Assembly (NCBI RefSeq): GCF_002879885.1
Contig: NZ_PNYA01000042.1
Location: 1 to 63,582 of the forward strand
From: Trinickia dabaoshanensis
GTDB lineage: Bacteria > Pseudomonadota > Gammaproteobacteria > Burkholderiales > Burkholderiaceae
Direction: 5' to 3'
Length of the DNA stretch: 63,582 nucleotides
The notes under the pieces are model-generated. The model made no database searches and had not been told where the DNA came from. It was given only the letters and a program-made list of their open reading frames with translations. Shown here in pieces: positions 45,862 to 53,619 of the stretch (position 1 is the stretch's first letter; each line of letters begins with the position of its first letter). The position numbers and the translations under genes are program-made.

Positions 45862-46983
45862 GTGAAATTGCGTCGAATTGGAGTCTTACTCGCGATGACA
45901 GGAGTATTGTGCATGACGGATGCTACAGCGGCCAACGCGGTCAATCCACCCACGCCGAAGCTCGAGCGGACTATCTCGCTGGGGCACGCGCCGTTGCTGG
46001 GGTTGGGGGTTCTCGCTGGAAAGTTTGCTCCTATCGTCAAAAAGATGACGTTCAGCCCCGATGGACGCTACCTAGGGCTTGTCGTGACCACAAGCGATAG
46101 CCCGACCGATATCGTCATTTGGGACCTCGAAGCCAATAAAGAACAAGCGCGGATTCACTGCAACTCTGTTTACGCCGATATGCCGTGGGAAAAGTTGCTA
46201 TGGCTGCAAGGCGGTAAGGTCGTGACATTCGGTGCGCGGTGGCAGTGGGACGCCATGTCGGGGAAAGCGCTGCCTGACAATCCGGCGATGGGTCGGGAGG
46301 CGCGTCTCAACCATGACGGCACGAAGATGCTGACGATATCTGGGGCAATCGGCGACCCCTCTACTATCCACGTTTACGATACGGCAGAGTGGGCCGAGCA
46401 CAAAATTGACCTCGAAGGCTTGCAGGCCGGCACGGCGGTATGGACGGCCGATGACAAGATCTTGGCACTGGTTAGCGGCACAGCCGATTCTATTCGAACG
46501 GTGGTGAACGGACATTACGTCAAGCCATATGACACCGCGATTCGACTCATTGATCCGGCGGGGAAGACCCCGACGCGTGACGTTTGGTTTGACGAAGAAG
46601 CGACGGGCGATCCGAAACTGCCGTTCAAAAATGCTTTCTCGGTGGATTCCGACATGGAGCCGAGCTTCGCGAAGAACCAGGTTTTCCTGGACTCTGGTGC
46701 CGTGATCGACAGCTCGACACTCGTGATGCGGCCGTTTTGGACGGAGATTAGCGGGGGATTTGCCGTTAGTTCGGACGGGAGATGGTTGTTTGCGAAGGGG
46801 ATGACGTTTGTCGACCCGGCGCGCAAACCTGTTCCAAACACGGTCGTGGACACTGCAACGGGCCAAGCGGTATCGAGATTCACCGGGGGCATGGAGGATC
46901 TGGGGGGTATCGCTGCGAGTCGGGATGGCGAGTGGCTGGCGATCGGCGATGAGAGCACCGTGTATTTATATCGTCTTAGATAA
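45862..46983 (+). CDS. Exported beta-propeller (WD40-like) protein
   Basis: A 373-residue protein starting with GTG 45862 behind GGGGGG. The signal peptide is KLRRIGVLLAMTGVLCM, cleavage near ATAANA. The body repeats SPDGRYLGLVV, NHDGTKMLTIS, SSDGRWLFAKG, SRDGEWLAIGD, the blade motif of WD40/TolB-like propellers. It lies at the start of the A+T-richer effector block, directly upstream of the lipase-like gene. It could bind and neutralise that enzyme in the periplasm or be a substrate; both are inference. Confidence 0.65.
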   Translation: MKLRRIGVLLAMTGVLCMTDATAANAVNPPTPKLERTISLGHAPLLGLGVLAGKFAPIVKKMTFSPDGRYLGLVVTTSDSPTDIVIWDLEANKEQARIHCNSVYADMPWEKLLWLQGGKVVTFGARWQWDAMSGKALPDNPAMGREARLNHDGTKMLTISGAIGDPSTIHVYDTAEWAEHKIDLEGLQAGTAVWTADDKILALVSGTADSIRTVVNGHYVKPYDTAIRLIDPAGKTPTRDVWFDEEATGDPKLPFKNAFSVDSDMEPSFAKNQVFLDSGAVIDSSTLVMRPFWTEISGGFAVSSDGRWLFAKGMTFVDPARKPVPNTVVDTATGQAVSRFTGGMEDLGGIAASRDGEWLAIGDESTVYLYRLR

Positions 46984-47021
46984 CGATCAATAATTATTCA
47001 TGTGTACGGGGAACGGCACGT

Positions 47022-48113
47022 ATGAGTCAGTCGAATCTTTCGGTGACGGTCAACGACGTACTTACCGCCGACGTTGCGGCGTACGGGGATCCAGGTGCCC
47101 CTCAACTCGGTGAGCAGTGGACGAAGATACCGCTTGAGCGCTTTACGGACGAACAGCTCCGGGAACGAATGAGCCACTTCGGGTACTCCGGACAGGTCTA
47201 TGTTAATGAAAAAACAGGCGAAGTCATCATCGCCAATCGCGGCACGCAAACGCTAGCAAACTTCGAAACGGATGCGGGCGTTGCGCTGGGCATGGTAGCG
47301 AATGCGCAGCCTACGGCCGACGAATTTGCAAAGCGAGCGCTGCGCGCTGCGCGGGCCCTCTTGGCCGGCGATGGCGTCAAAATGAGCGCGGTATATACCA
47401 CCGGACATTCTCTCGGCGGCGCTGAGGCGGAGGGCCAGGCGCAGATGCTCAGCTTAGAGAAAGGTCCCGATGCTCTCGTTCCTCCTGACGTACATATCAC
47501 TAACTTTTCCATCGATGCCCCAGGCGTCGGCGAGCGCGCGCACCAAGGCGATCAAAGCCGATATACGAGCTATAACGTCTCCTCGCAAGGCGATGTCGTG
47601 CATAAGGCGGGCGGAGATCAGTTGGACGGTACGCTCGAGATCTCGCTGCCGATCGGTCCTCGTATTATGCAGACCGAAGGCATGATGATCGCGGGTGCAG
47701 CGCTCTCGGTGGAGCTGCCGTTTGTTGGTCTGCCGATGCTCGCCGCCGGGGCGCAACAAGCATTGGAGGCGCATAAGAGCACGTTGATCTTGGACCACGT
47801 GATTGGCACTGCACTGGGAGACATGAAGGTCACTGAACTCGGGGCGTCGGCCAGCGACATTTTGGCCGCGTTTAGAACCGGGGCCACGGATGCGCAGCGC
47901 ACCAATGCACAAGTGCAACCGGATACCCGCGTCGCCAACGAAGCACATGCGGCGTCCGCCAATGACGAGCACCATGATATCTGGGGGCTCGACACGAAGG
48001 GCAATATCGATCCGGCCGTCTTGAAAGGCATTAACGCCCAGGCGTATGCCGAACGGTGGCTAGATGCGAACGGATATCAGCCCAAGCCGCGGATGCAATA
48101 CAAAATCAACTAG
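47022..48113 (+). CDS. Putative lipase effector with a shared C-terminal export motif
   Basis: A 363-residue protein without a signal peptide. The first ~170 residues fit a class 3/DUF2974 lipase: EVIIANRGTQTLANF, then the nucleophile elbow TTGHSLGGAEAE (Ser130). A hydrophobic stretch (MIAGAALSVELPFVGLPMLA, about 222-241) could insert in membranes. The last ~45 residues, from IWGLD at 320 through GNIDPAVLKG and YAERWLDANG, match the end of the LysM protein encoded at 48680. It is the best candidate for a translocated phospholipase. GGGGAAC precedes ATG 47022. Confidence 0.7.
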   Translation: MSQSNLSVTVNDVLTADVAAYGDPGAPQLGEQWTKIPLERFTDEQLRERMSHFGYSGQVYVNEKTGEVIIANRGTQTLANFETDAGVALGMVANAQPTADEFAKRALRAARALLAGDGVKMSAVYTTGHSLGGAEAEGQAQMLSLEKGPDALVPPDVHITNFSIDAPGVGERAHQGDQSRYTSYNVSSQGDVVHKAGGDQLDGTLEISLPIGPRIMQTEGMMIAGAALSVELPFVGLPMLAAGAQQALEAHKSTLILDHVIGTALGDMKVTELGASASDILAAFRTGATDAQRTNAQVQPDTRVANEAHAASANDEHHDIWGLDTKGNIDPAVLKGINAQAYAERWLDANGYQPKPRMQYKIN

Positions 48114-48138
48114 GAAATTACTGGATCGAGAATTGGGT

Positions 48139-48678
48139 ATGCTCTATAAAAAGGAATCGCATTATTTGGCGACCGTGACGGCCATGACCGGCATCTATGT
48201 GTTCTTCATGCACTATGTTTTCAATGTGGCGTGGGCTGACTCGAGTCGGTGGTTGCAAATCATCAATGCTGGTCAGCATGCCATACCTGCACTCAGGCGA
48301 CTGCATGATCATGCGATCGCTATTTACACGAATTACTGGGGTGCGTTCTATACCGGGTTTTGGATGATGTCGCCAATACACTGGCTGTTTGGCGTATTGG
48401 GGGTACCTTTTCTGGATGCTAAGCGCCGCACGGCTCTGGTCGACAATATCTCGATGAAAAGATTGGTTTTGATGTTCGCGATATTTTCATCGATGTCGAT
48501 CATGCTGTATGAGATTCCAATGTTGGATGCAATGGGAATCTACAGTCAGACGAGCAGCTCATTTTTGATCTTGTGTGTAACGTGGTGGCTGGTGGCACTG
48601 TCTATGTACTATCAGGGTCAATTGTCGCGTGTACTGTGGGTAAAGGTGGTGACTAAATATACGGCTCGACGGGGATAG
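48139..48678 (+). CDS. Small polytopic membrane protein, immunity candidate
   Basis: A 179-residue protein with four to five predicted helices (VTAMTGIYVFFMHYVFNVA; FYTGFWMMSPIHWLFGVL; LVLMFAIFSSMSIMLYEI; FLILCVTWWLVALSMYY). It is markedly A+T-richer than the island average. It lies between two proteins sharing an export tag, with the next start 1 base after its stop. Polytopic immunity proteins usually protect against membrane-active or pore-forming toxins. No family recognised; start ATG 48139 has only a weak GGG upstream. Confidence 0.55.
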   Translation: MLYKKESHYLATVTAMTGIYVFFMHYVFNVAWADSSRWLQIINAGQHAIPALRRLHDHAIAIYTNYWGAFYTGFWMMSPIHWLFGVLGVPFLDAKRRTALVDNISMKRLVLMFAIFSSMSIMLYEIPMLDAMGIYSQTSSSFLILCVTWWLVALSMYYQGQLSRVLWVKVVTKYTARRG

Positions 48679-48679
48679 A

Positions 48680-49936
48680 ATGGCTACCAAAGAGAATGCG
48701 AAAGGCGGACGATTTCGTGGAAATCTTGACTCGCTTTTTTACGGTGGAAAAGACGGCGTCGCGAACGCCGTGTCCGATGGGGTAAGTGCCGGCATTTCGT
48801 CTGGTTATACCGCGCTTGCCGTTGCTGCGCGTGAAGAAGGCGCTCTTCCGGGACCGATAGGGTGGGTGGGCAATGCCGTTACACTGACTATCGGCGTCGC
48901 CACGTCGGGCTCGACTTGCAACGTCATCGGCACATTTGCGGGGACGGGAGCGGGAATTTTGGCCGGCGCAGCGGCTCTTCCTGGTGGCCCGTTAGGGCAG
49001 TACGTAGCTGGAACGCTCGCTTCCTGGGCAACACAGAAGGCTGTTACGGCACTGTGCGAAACCCTCGAAGGCGATGTGGATGGCCACGCACCGAAGCACC
49101 CCCCGCCTGCGCACGCGAAGCCGGTAACCTTTGCCCCTCCGAGCGTCTCGGGCGAGCCGAAGCTACCGCCTCAATTCGCTCATCTCCCATTGACCGGCGA
49201 TGCCGCCACGATGGCCGCCGCGATAGTCAAGTGCCGGCCGTCTCCGGATTACAGTGGAAGCGACGGCGCCTACACGATTCAGCACGGGCAGTCGCTCAGC
49301 AGCATCGCGCGGCACAACGGCGTATCGGTCCTACTCCTAGAGGCGACGAATCCGCAAATCATCGACCCTGCCGCGGTCCGCGTGGGGCAAATCATTCGCC
49401 TGCCGGCTACGGCCAAAGATTACGTTGCAGGCAACGACGTAGTATCCGCCGGGTGTCCCATCCCCGACGATTCGAGACAGACGACGACATTGACGCATGC
49501 GCTGCGACAATCGGCGGGGACAACGGTTTCCGTCGTCGCCGAGAACTCAGGTCAAATCGCGGTGCTTTCGCCGAGCTCCGGCAAGGCAATCATGATCGCG
49601 AACGACGGAGCGGCCACGTCGCAGGCCCTATCGGCCTATGACCGGAGACTGGGCGATATCTACACTGAAGCTGTCGCGAAGGGTTACGTGACCCAAACTA
49701 CTCATTCGGCACTAGCAGGGCGCTCGGCGGAGACGGCCGATGCAATGGAGGCCGGCGCGCGTTCCCGCGATCCGAAGGCGGCCGAACCCAACATTTATGG
49801 GTTGGATGGTCAAGGCAACATCGCGCGATCCCTAGTATCAGGCGATTTGCAAGCCGGCAAAGCACATGCCGAGCAATGGCTAGAAAAGCATGGATCTCGA
49901 CAAGACGTTCCGGTTCGCCTAAAAGCGGCTCCTTGA
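48680..49936 (+). CDS. Putative LysM effector with glycine-rich membrane segment and shared C-terminal export motif
   Basis: A 418-residue protein. Residues about 28-115 are glycine/alanine-rich and hydrophobic (GIGVATSGSTCN-type segments, FAGTGAGILAGAAALPGG), able to form glycine-zipper or pore-like helices. A LysM peptidoglycan-binding domain follows at about 198-241 (YTIQHGQSLSSIARHNGV, then VGQIIRLP). No signal peptide. The C-terminus from residue 370 (NIYGLDGQGNI, then AHAEQWLEKHG) is homologous to the lipase-like protein's end. GGGGATAG precedes ATG 48680. It may bind cell wall after delivery and permeabilise membranes. Confidence 0.7.
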   Translation: MATKENAKGGRFRGNLDSLFYGGKDGVANAVSDGVSAGISSGYTALAVAAREEGALPGPIGWVGNAVTLTIGVATSGSTCNVIGTFAGTGAGILAGAAALPGGPLGQYVAGTLASWATQKAVTALCETLEGDVDGHAPKHPPPAHAKPVTFAPPSVSGEPKLPPQFAHLPLTGDAATMAAAIVKCRPSPDYSGSDGAYTIQHGQSLSSIARHNGVSVLLLEATNPQIIDPAAVRVGQIIRLPATAKDYVAGNDVVSAGCPIPDDSRQTTTLTHALRQSAGTTVSVVAENSGQIAVLSPSSGKAIMIANDGAATSQALSAYDRRLGDIYTEAVAKGYVTQTTHSALAGRSAETADAMEAGARSRDPKAAEPNIYGLDGQGNIARSLVSGDLQAGKAHAEQWLEKHGSRQDVPVRLKAAP

Positions 49937-49960
49937 CTCGGAACGGATCAAAAGAGGGAC

Positions 49961-49991
49961 GAGCGCGGCGAGTTTCACTGTGGCGCTCGCC
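49961..49991. terminator. Possible bidirectional hairpin between the convergent arms
   Basis: GGCGAG (49967-49972) and CTCGCC (49986-49991), and alternatively GAGCGC/GCGCTC (49961-49966/49983-49988), can pair in the 64-base gap where the forward and reverse arms meet. There is no clear T-run. Confidence 0.3.
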
Positions 49992-50000
49992 CCTTGCTCG

Positions 50001-50270
50001 TCAATCGTGAAACCTCCGGTGGTGCCACCAAGCACGTGCGTGAACCACCGTACCACGCAGCCTATGGCGAATCGCGCGAAGCAGCACAGGAAGCGTGTAG
50101 CCCTTTTTCTCCATGAAAAAGAAGCCGGCGATCGCGAGTAACGCGGTACCGAAGGTCCAGACGCGCGGATAGTACAAGGCGATCAAGATCGGAAAGTAAC
50201 CGCGGGCGTCGATGCCCATGATGCGCGGCGTCAGGGACGCGTCGCGCCAAATCGAGCGGCGCACGTTCAT
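50001..50270 (-). CDS. IcmT/TraK-like small membrane protein
   Basis: An 89-residue protein with the family pattern W-R-D-A-S-L-T-P-R near the N-terminus, GIDARGYFPILIAL, one to two membrane helices and a basic C-terminal tail (LRAIRHRLRG). This matches IcmT (86 residues in Legionella) and IncI TraK. IcmT is needed for secretion and has been linked to pore function. Its ATG overlaps the DotB stop (50267-50270). It ends the reverse arm. Confidence 0.8.
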   Translation of the reverse strand: MNVRRSIWRDASLTPRIMGIDARGYFPILIALYYPRVWTFGTALLAIAGFFFMEKKGYTLPVLLRAIRHRLRGTVVHARAWWHHRRFHD

Positions 50271-51382
50271 GCGTTGGACTCCCCGGCATAGCGGCGGTAC
50301 GCCTTTTCGTCGATCAGCTTTCGATCCAGCAGATCGCGCAGACCTGTATTCATGTCTTGCTTTTTATCGGCGACGATTTTACGCAAAAAGGCACCCCATT
50401 GCGTGTAGGGCATCTCGCTCATTTCGTGCTTGATGCCGCTGTCGAAGTAGAGATACTCGCGTACGGCCACGCGATTGCCGTCAAGCGTCGGCACGAGAAT
50501 CTGCACGACGATCAACCGCAAAGAGCCGAGGATTTTCGACGCAATCGCCGAATGCTGGTCGCCAGGGAACACCTGGATCGCGCGGCTGATCGTCTCCGGA
50601 ACGCTCTCCGTATGCATGGTTCCGTAGGCGCCGTGGCCCGTCAAGGCCGCTTCGACCATGGCACCGATCGTTTCGGCATCGCGCGCCTCGCCGATGCCGA
50701 TCAGCGTCGGCTTGCATCGCATCGCATTGCGCAGGCCACGCGCGAAGTTCGGGATGTGGCGGCCGATTTGCATCTGGCGGATCTTCGGGCCTTTGTTCTT
50801 TACCTTGGTGAACAAGAATTCGATCGGGTCTTCGTAGAGTAGGATCTTCACGTCGCCGTTCGTTTCCGACACGTCCGCGTAGAAGGACGACATCAACGTG
50901 GTCTTGCCCGAACCGGTCGGCCCGCAAATGAGCACGAGTCCGCGCGGCTGAAACAGATTCTCCCGGATCCCGGAGGGCAGGTTGAGCGCGTCGAGCGTTG
51001 GCGGCGTCTCGGGAATCGTGCGCATCGTAATCGAAAGCCCATCCTCGGCGTCGCCGATCTGAGCGCCCGCGATGTTGACCCGGTAGCGGCTCGTATCGCG
51101 CTCGATGACGAACCGGTACGGGCGGTCCGCATCGCTTCCGCCTTTAATGACCCCGATCAGTTCGCTGCCGAATGAGACGGCGAGCAGCGTCTTGATTTCG
51201 CCATCCTTGATGGTTCGCTCGGTGAGGGCGACTTGCCGGCCCTTGATTTCTCCCCATACGACATCGCCGGTCTGGAACACGATGTCCGACGAGCCGATCT
51301 CGCCGCAATAGGCAAGAAATGCTTGTAAATCGCTAACGCCGAAGTTGGCCTCAAGCTTGAACGGTTCCGGCGTGCTCATCAT
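50267..51382 (-). CDS. DotB/TraJ type IVB secretion ATPase
   Basis: A 371-residue PilT/VirB11-like ATPase. Walker A is GPTGSGKTTL (from residue 154), the Asp box is YEDPIEF, Walker B region LIGIGEARD and the His box TMHTES. The length and N-terminal domain (FGVSDLQAFLAYCGEIGSSD) fit DotB and IncI TraJ. It powers assembly or substrate transfer at the cytoplasmic side of the machine. Two ATG codons stand together at 51382 and 51379. It follows the lytic transglycosylase after 69 bases and overlaps icmT. Confidence 0.9.
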   Translation of the reverse strand: MMSTPEPFKLEANFGVSDLQAFLAYCGEIGSSDIVFQTGDVVWGEIKGRQVALTERTIKDGEIKTLLAVSFGSELIGVIKGGSDADRPYRFVIERDTSRYRVNIAGAQIGDAEDGLSITMRTIPETPPTLDALNLPSGIRENLFQPRGLVLICGPTGSGKTTLMSSFYADVSETNGDVKILLYEDPIEFLFTKVKNKGPKIRQMQIGRHIPNFARGLRNAMRCKPTLIGIGEARDAETIGAMVEAALTGHGAYGTMHTESVPETISRAIQVFPGDQHSAIASKILGSLRLIVVQILVPTLDGNRVAVREYLYFDSGIKHEMSEMPYTQWGAFLRKIVADKKQDMNTGLRDLLDRKLIDEKAYRRYAGESNA

Positions 51383-51451
51383 CGGCAGGCGTCCTGTAGG
51401 TTGAAAATGCGTGAATTGACGAATGGCGCAAACGAATCATGATTCTGCGTT

Positions 51452-51907
51452 TTAGTAACGGGTTGCCGCGGCTTTCACGACGCCGCTGACGTAACCGTTC
51501 TTGAAGCCTCGACTGAAACTGCCGGTGTTATAGGCGGATAGCGCCGCTAGCAAAGCGGCTTGAACGCTGGGCTGGGTCCTGGCCGCTTGCACATAATTGC
51601 GCGTCAACACGGTGCCGCCCGCATAGACGTTCGTACAAGGATCGAAAACGCGTTCGACCGTCAGGCCCAAGCTCGACATCGTCTTTGAATTGATCTGCAT
51701 CAGGCCCATGTCGATGTTCGCGCCGCTCGCGATCAATCGCTTGGACTCGACGACGGCCTCCTCATACGAGTTGGCTTTCCGATAACGCTGGCTGCCGTTC
51801 ACGTTGATCGCCCACGGATTGCCCTGCGACTCCTGGTGGATGACCGCCAGCATCGTGTTTGCCGAAACGAACGGAGCGCAGGCCATGACCAGCGTGATCA
51901 AATCCAT
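51452..51907 (-). CDS. Pilus-associated lytic transglycosylase (IncI PilT/VirB1-like)
   Basis: A 151-residue SLT enzyme: LAVIHQESQGNPWAIN with the catalytic Glu, ANIDMGLMQINSKTMSSLG, then VYAGGTVLTRNY and LSAYNTGSF. The hydrophobic N-terminus (MDLITLVMACAPFVSA) can export it. Its ATG overlaps the GGDEF/EAL stop as TGATG. In R64 the pil cluster also carries such an enzyme, confusingly called PilT, unrelated to retraction ATPases. It opens peptidoglycan for the pilus. Confidence 0.88.
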   Translation of the reverse strand: MDLITLVMACAPFVSANTMLAVIHQESQGNPWAINVNGSQRYRKANSYEEAVVESKRLIASGANIDMGLMQINSKTMSSLGLTVERVFDPCTNVYAGGTVLTRNYVQAARTQPSVQAALLAALSAYNTGSFSRGFKNGYVSGVVKAAATRY

Positions 51908-53610
51908 CAGGTGCTCCGTTGCTGCACCGAAAAGCGATTTTCGGCCATCTCCGTGAGTTGGCAAAACTCCGTTAGCTCCTGCGCGGGAATCGCCCCGGAA
52001 AGTAAGTAGCCTTGCCAAGAGTCGCATCCCAACTCATGGAGCTTCGCGAGTTGTTCTTCGGTTTCGACGCCTTCCGCCAGCGTGGTCAAGTTGAATTCGC
52101 GCGCAATCGCGATGATCGCGCGGACGATGCGCCCGTCGAACTCGCTCGCCGTCGACCCGATGAACGAGCGGTCGATTTTGAGCGTGTCCACCGGGAAGTT
52201 CTTCAGGTAATTCAACGACGACCAGCCCGTGCCGAAATCGTCGAGCGCAACGCGCACGCCGATTTCACGCAGCGAAGACAAGATTCGCACCGCTTTCTCC
52301 GTGTCCGTCACGAGAAAGCTCTCGGTCAGCTCGAGTTCGAGCAGCTCTGGCGGAAAGCTGCTTTCATTCAAAACTTCCTTCACGCGATCGGCCAAGGAGT
52401 CGCCGAATTGCCGGCCGGATAAGTTCACCGCGATACGAAGATCGAGGCCCATGTCCTTCCATCGACGGCCCTGGCGTACCGCTTCGCATAGGACCCAATC
52501 GCCGATGGGCGCGATGAGGTTCGTTTCCTCCGCAACGCGAATGAAGGAGGATGGCGGAATGATTCCGCGTGTGGGATGAAACCATCGAATGAGCGCCTCG
52601 GCCCCGACGATGCGGCCCGAGCGAGCGCAAAATTGCGGCTGATAGTGCAGAACGAAATGCCCGTCGCGTAGGGCGTCTCGCAGTTCCGCTTCGACTGTTG
52701 CGCGCGCCCTCGCTTTCTCGTTCATCTTGGCATCGTAAAAGCGCAACGTATTGCGGCCTTCTCCTTTTCCCGTGTACATCGCCATATCGGCGTTATGCAA
52801 CAACTCGTCGACATTTCGCCCGTCGTTCGGCCAAACCGCTACGCCGACGCTCGCGCTGATCTGAAACACATTCTCTCCGACTTCGATCGGCTTCGCGCAG
52901 GCGTCGAGAATGCGCTCGGCGACGATCGAGGTGTCTTCGGTGCTGCGCAGATTGGGCAGCAGCACGACGAATTCGTCGCCTCCGAGCCTTGCCACCGTAT
53001 CGCTGTCTCGCAGGCACCCGCGCAAACGCTTCGCGGCTTCGACGAGAACCGCATCTCCAGCTGCGTGGCCGTAGGTATCGTTGATCTTCTTGAATCGATC
53101 GAGGTCGACGAAAAGAACGCCGAGAAATGCCTCGTCCAGTCGGCTCGCCAGACGGATGGCCTGGTCCATGCGATCGCGCAGCAATTCGCGGTTCGGCAAA
53201 CCGGTCAAGGGATCGAATTGGACTGCCTGCCAGAATCGGCCGAGGCCGTTTGCTTCATCGTCAAGCGGCCGAATTAAATAGGCGATGCCCTCGGAAACCG
53301 GCGAGCGGACTACGACGGCCTTCATATTCGCGTCGGCGCGTTCCGAGTCTTGCGATTGCCCGCTTTGCGCATCTTCGAAGGGGGATGCATTTCCGAACGA
53401 GAATTCGGCAGCCTCGTCGCCGGCTGCGAGGAACGAATCGAATTTTTGGCGCTCGCCATCCGTCGATAGCAGGTCGTGCATGCTGTACTCGGCAAGATGA
53501 ACATGCGAAAAGAGTCGCGCCGCAGCATCGTTTGCGTAAGTGATCGCCGGTTGGCCCGATCGGACGAACAACACGGGCGAAGGCAGTTTCGAAAGAATTT
53601 CGCGGTACAT
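51907..53610 (-). CDS. PAS-GGDEF-EAL cyclic-di-GMP enzyme inside the pil operon
   Basis: A 567-residue protein. An N-terminal PAS-like sensor (SPVLFVRSGQPAITYANDAA) precedes GGDEF (210-214) with an inhibitory I-site RDSD five residues upstream, and an EAL domain with EALIRW (338-343), ELTES, DDFGTGWSS, LKIDRSF and EGVETEEQ. All the signature residues I can check are present in both domains, so it could make and break c-di-GMP. No signal peptide or membrane helix. AGGAG precedes ATG 53610. It sits between pilV and the transglycosylase gene, 9 bases from pilV, so it is cotranscribed with the pilus. Confidence 0.93.
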   Translation of the reverse strand: MYREILSKLPSPVLFVRSGQPAITYANDAAARLFSHVHLAEYSMHDLLSTDGERQKFDSFLAAGDEAAEFSFGNASPFEDAQSGQSQDSERADANMKAVVVRSPVSEGIAYLIRPLDDEANGLGRFWQAVQFDPLTGLPNRELLRDRMDQAIRLASRLDEAFLGVLFVDLDRFKKINDTYGHAAGDAVLVEAAKRLRGCLRDSDTVARLGGDEFVVLLPNLRSTEDTSIVAERILDACAKPIEVGENVFQISASVGVAVWPNDGRNVDELLHNADMAMYTGKGEGRNTLRFYDAKMNEKARARATVEAELRDALRDGHFVLHYQPQFCARSGRIVGAEALIRWFHPTRGIIPPSSFIRVAEETNLIAPIGDWVLCEAVRQGRRWKDMGLDLRIAVNLSGRQFGDSLADRVKEVLNESSFPPELLELELTESFLVTDTEKAVRILSSLREIGVRVALDDFGTGWSSLNYLKNFPVDTLKIDRSFIGSTASEFDGRIVRAIIAIAREFNLTTLAEGVETEEQLAKLHELGCDSWQGYLLSGAIPAQELTEFCQLTEMAENRFSVQQRST

Positions 53611-53619
53611 GCTCTGCTC

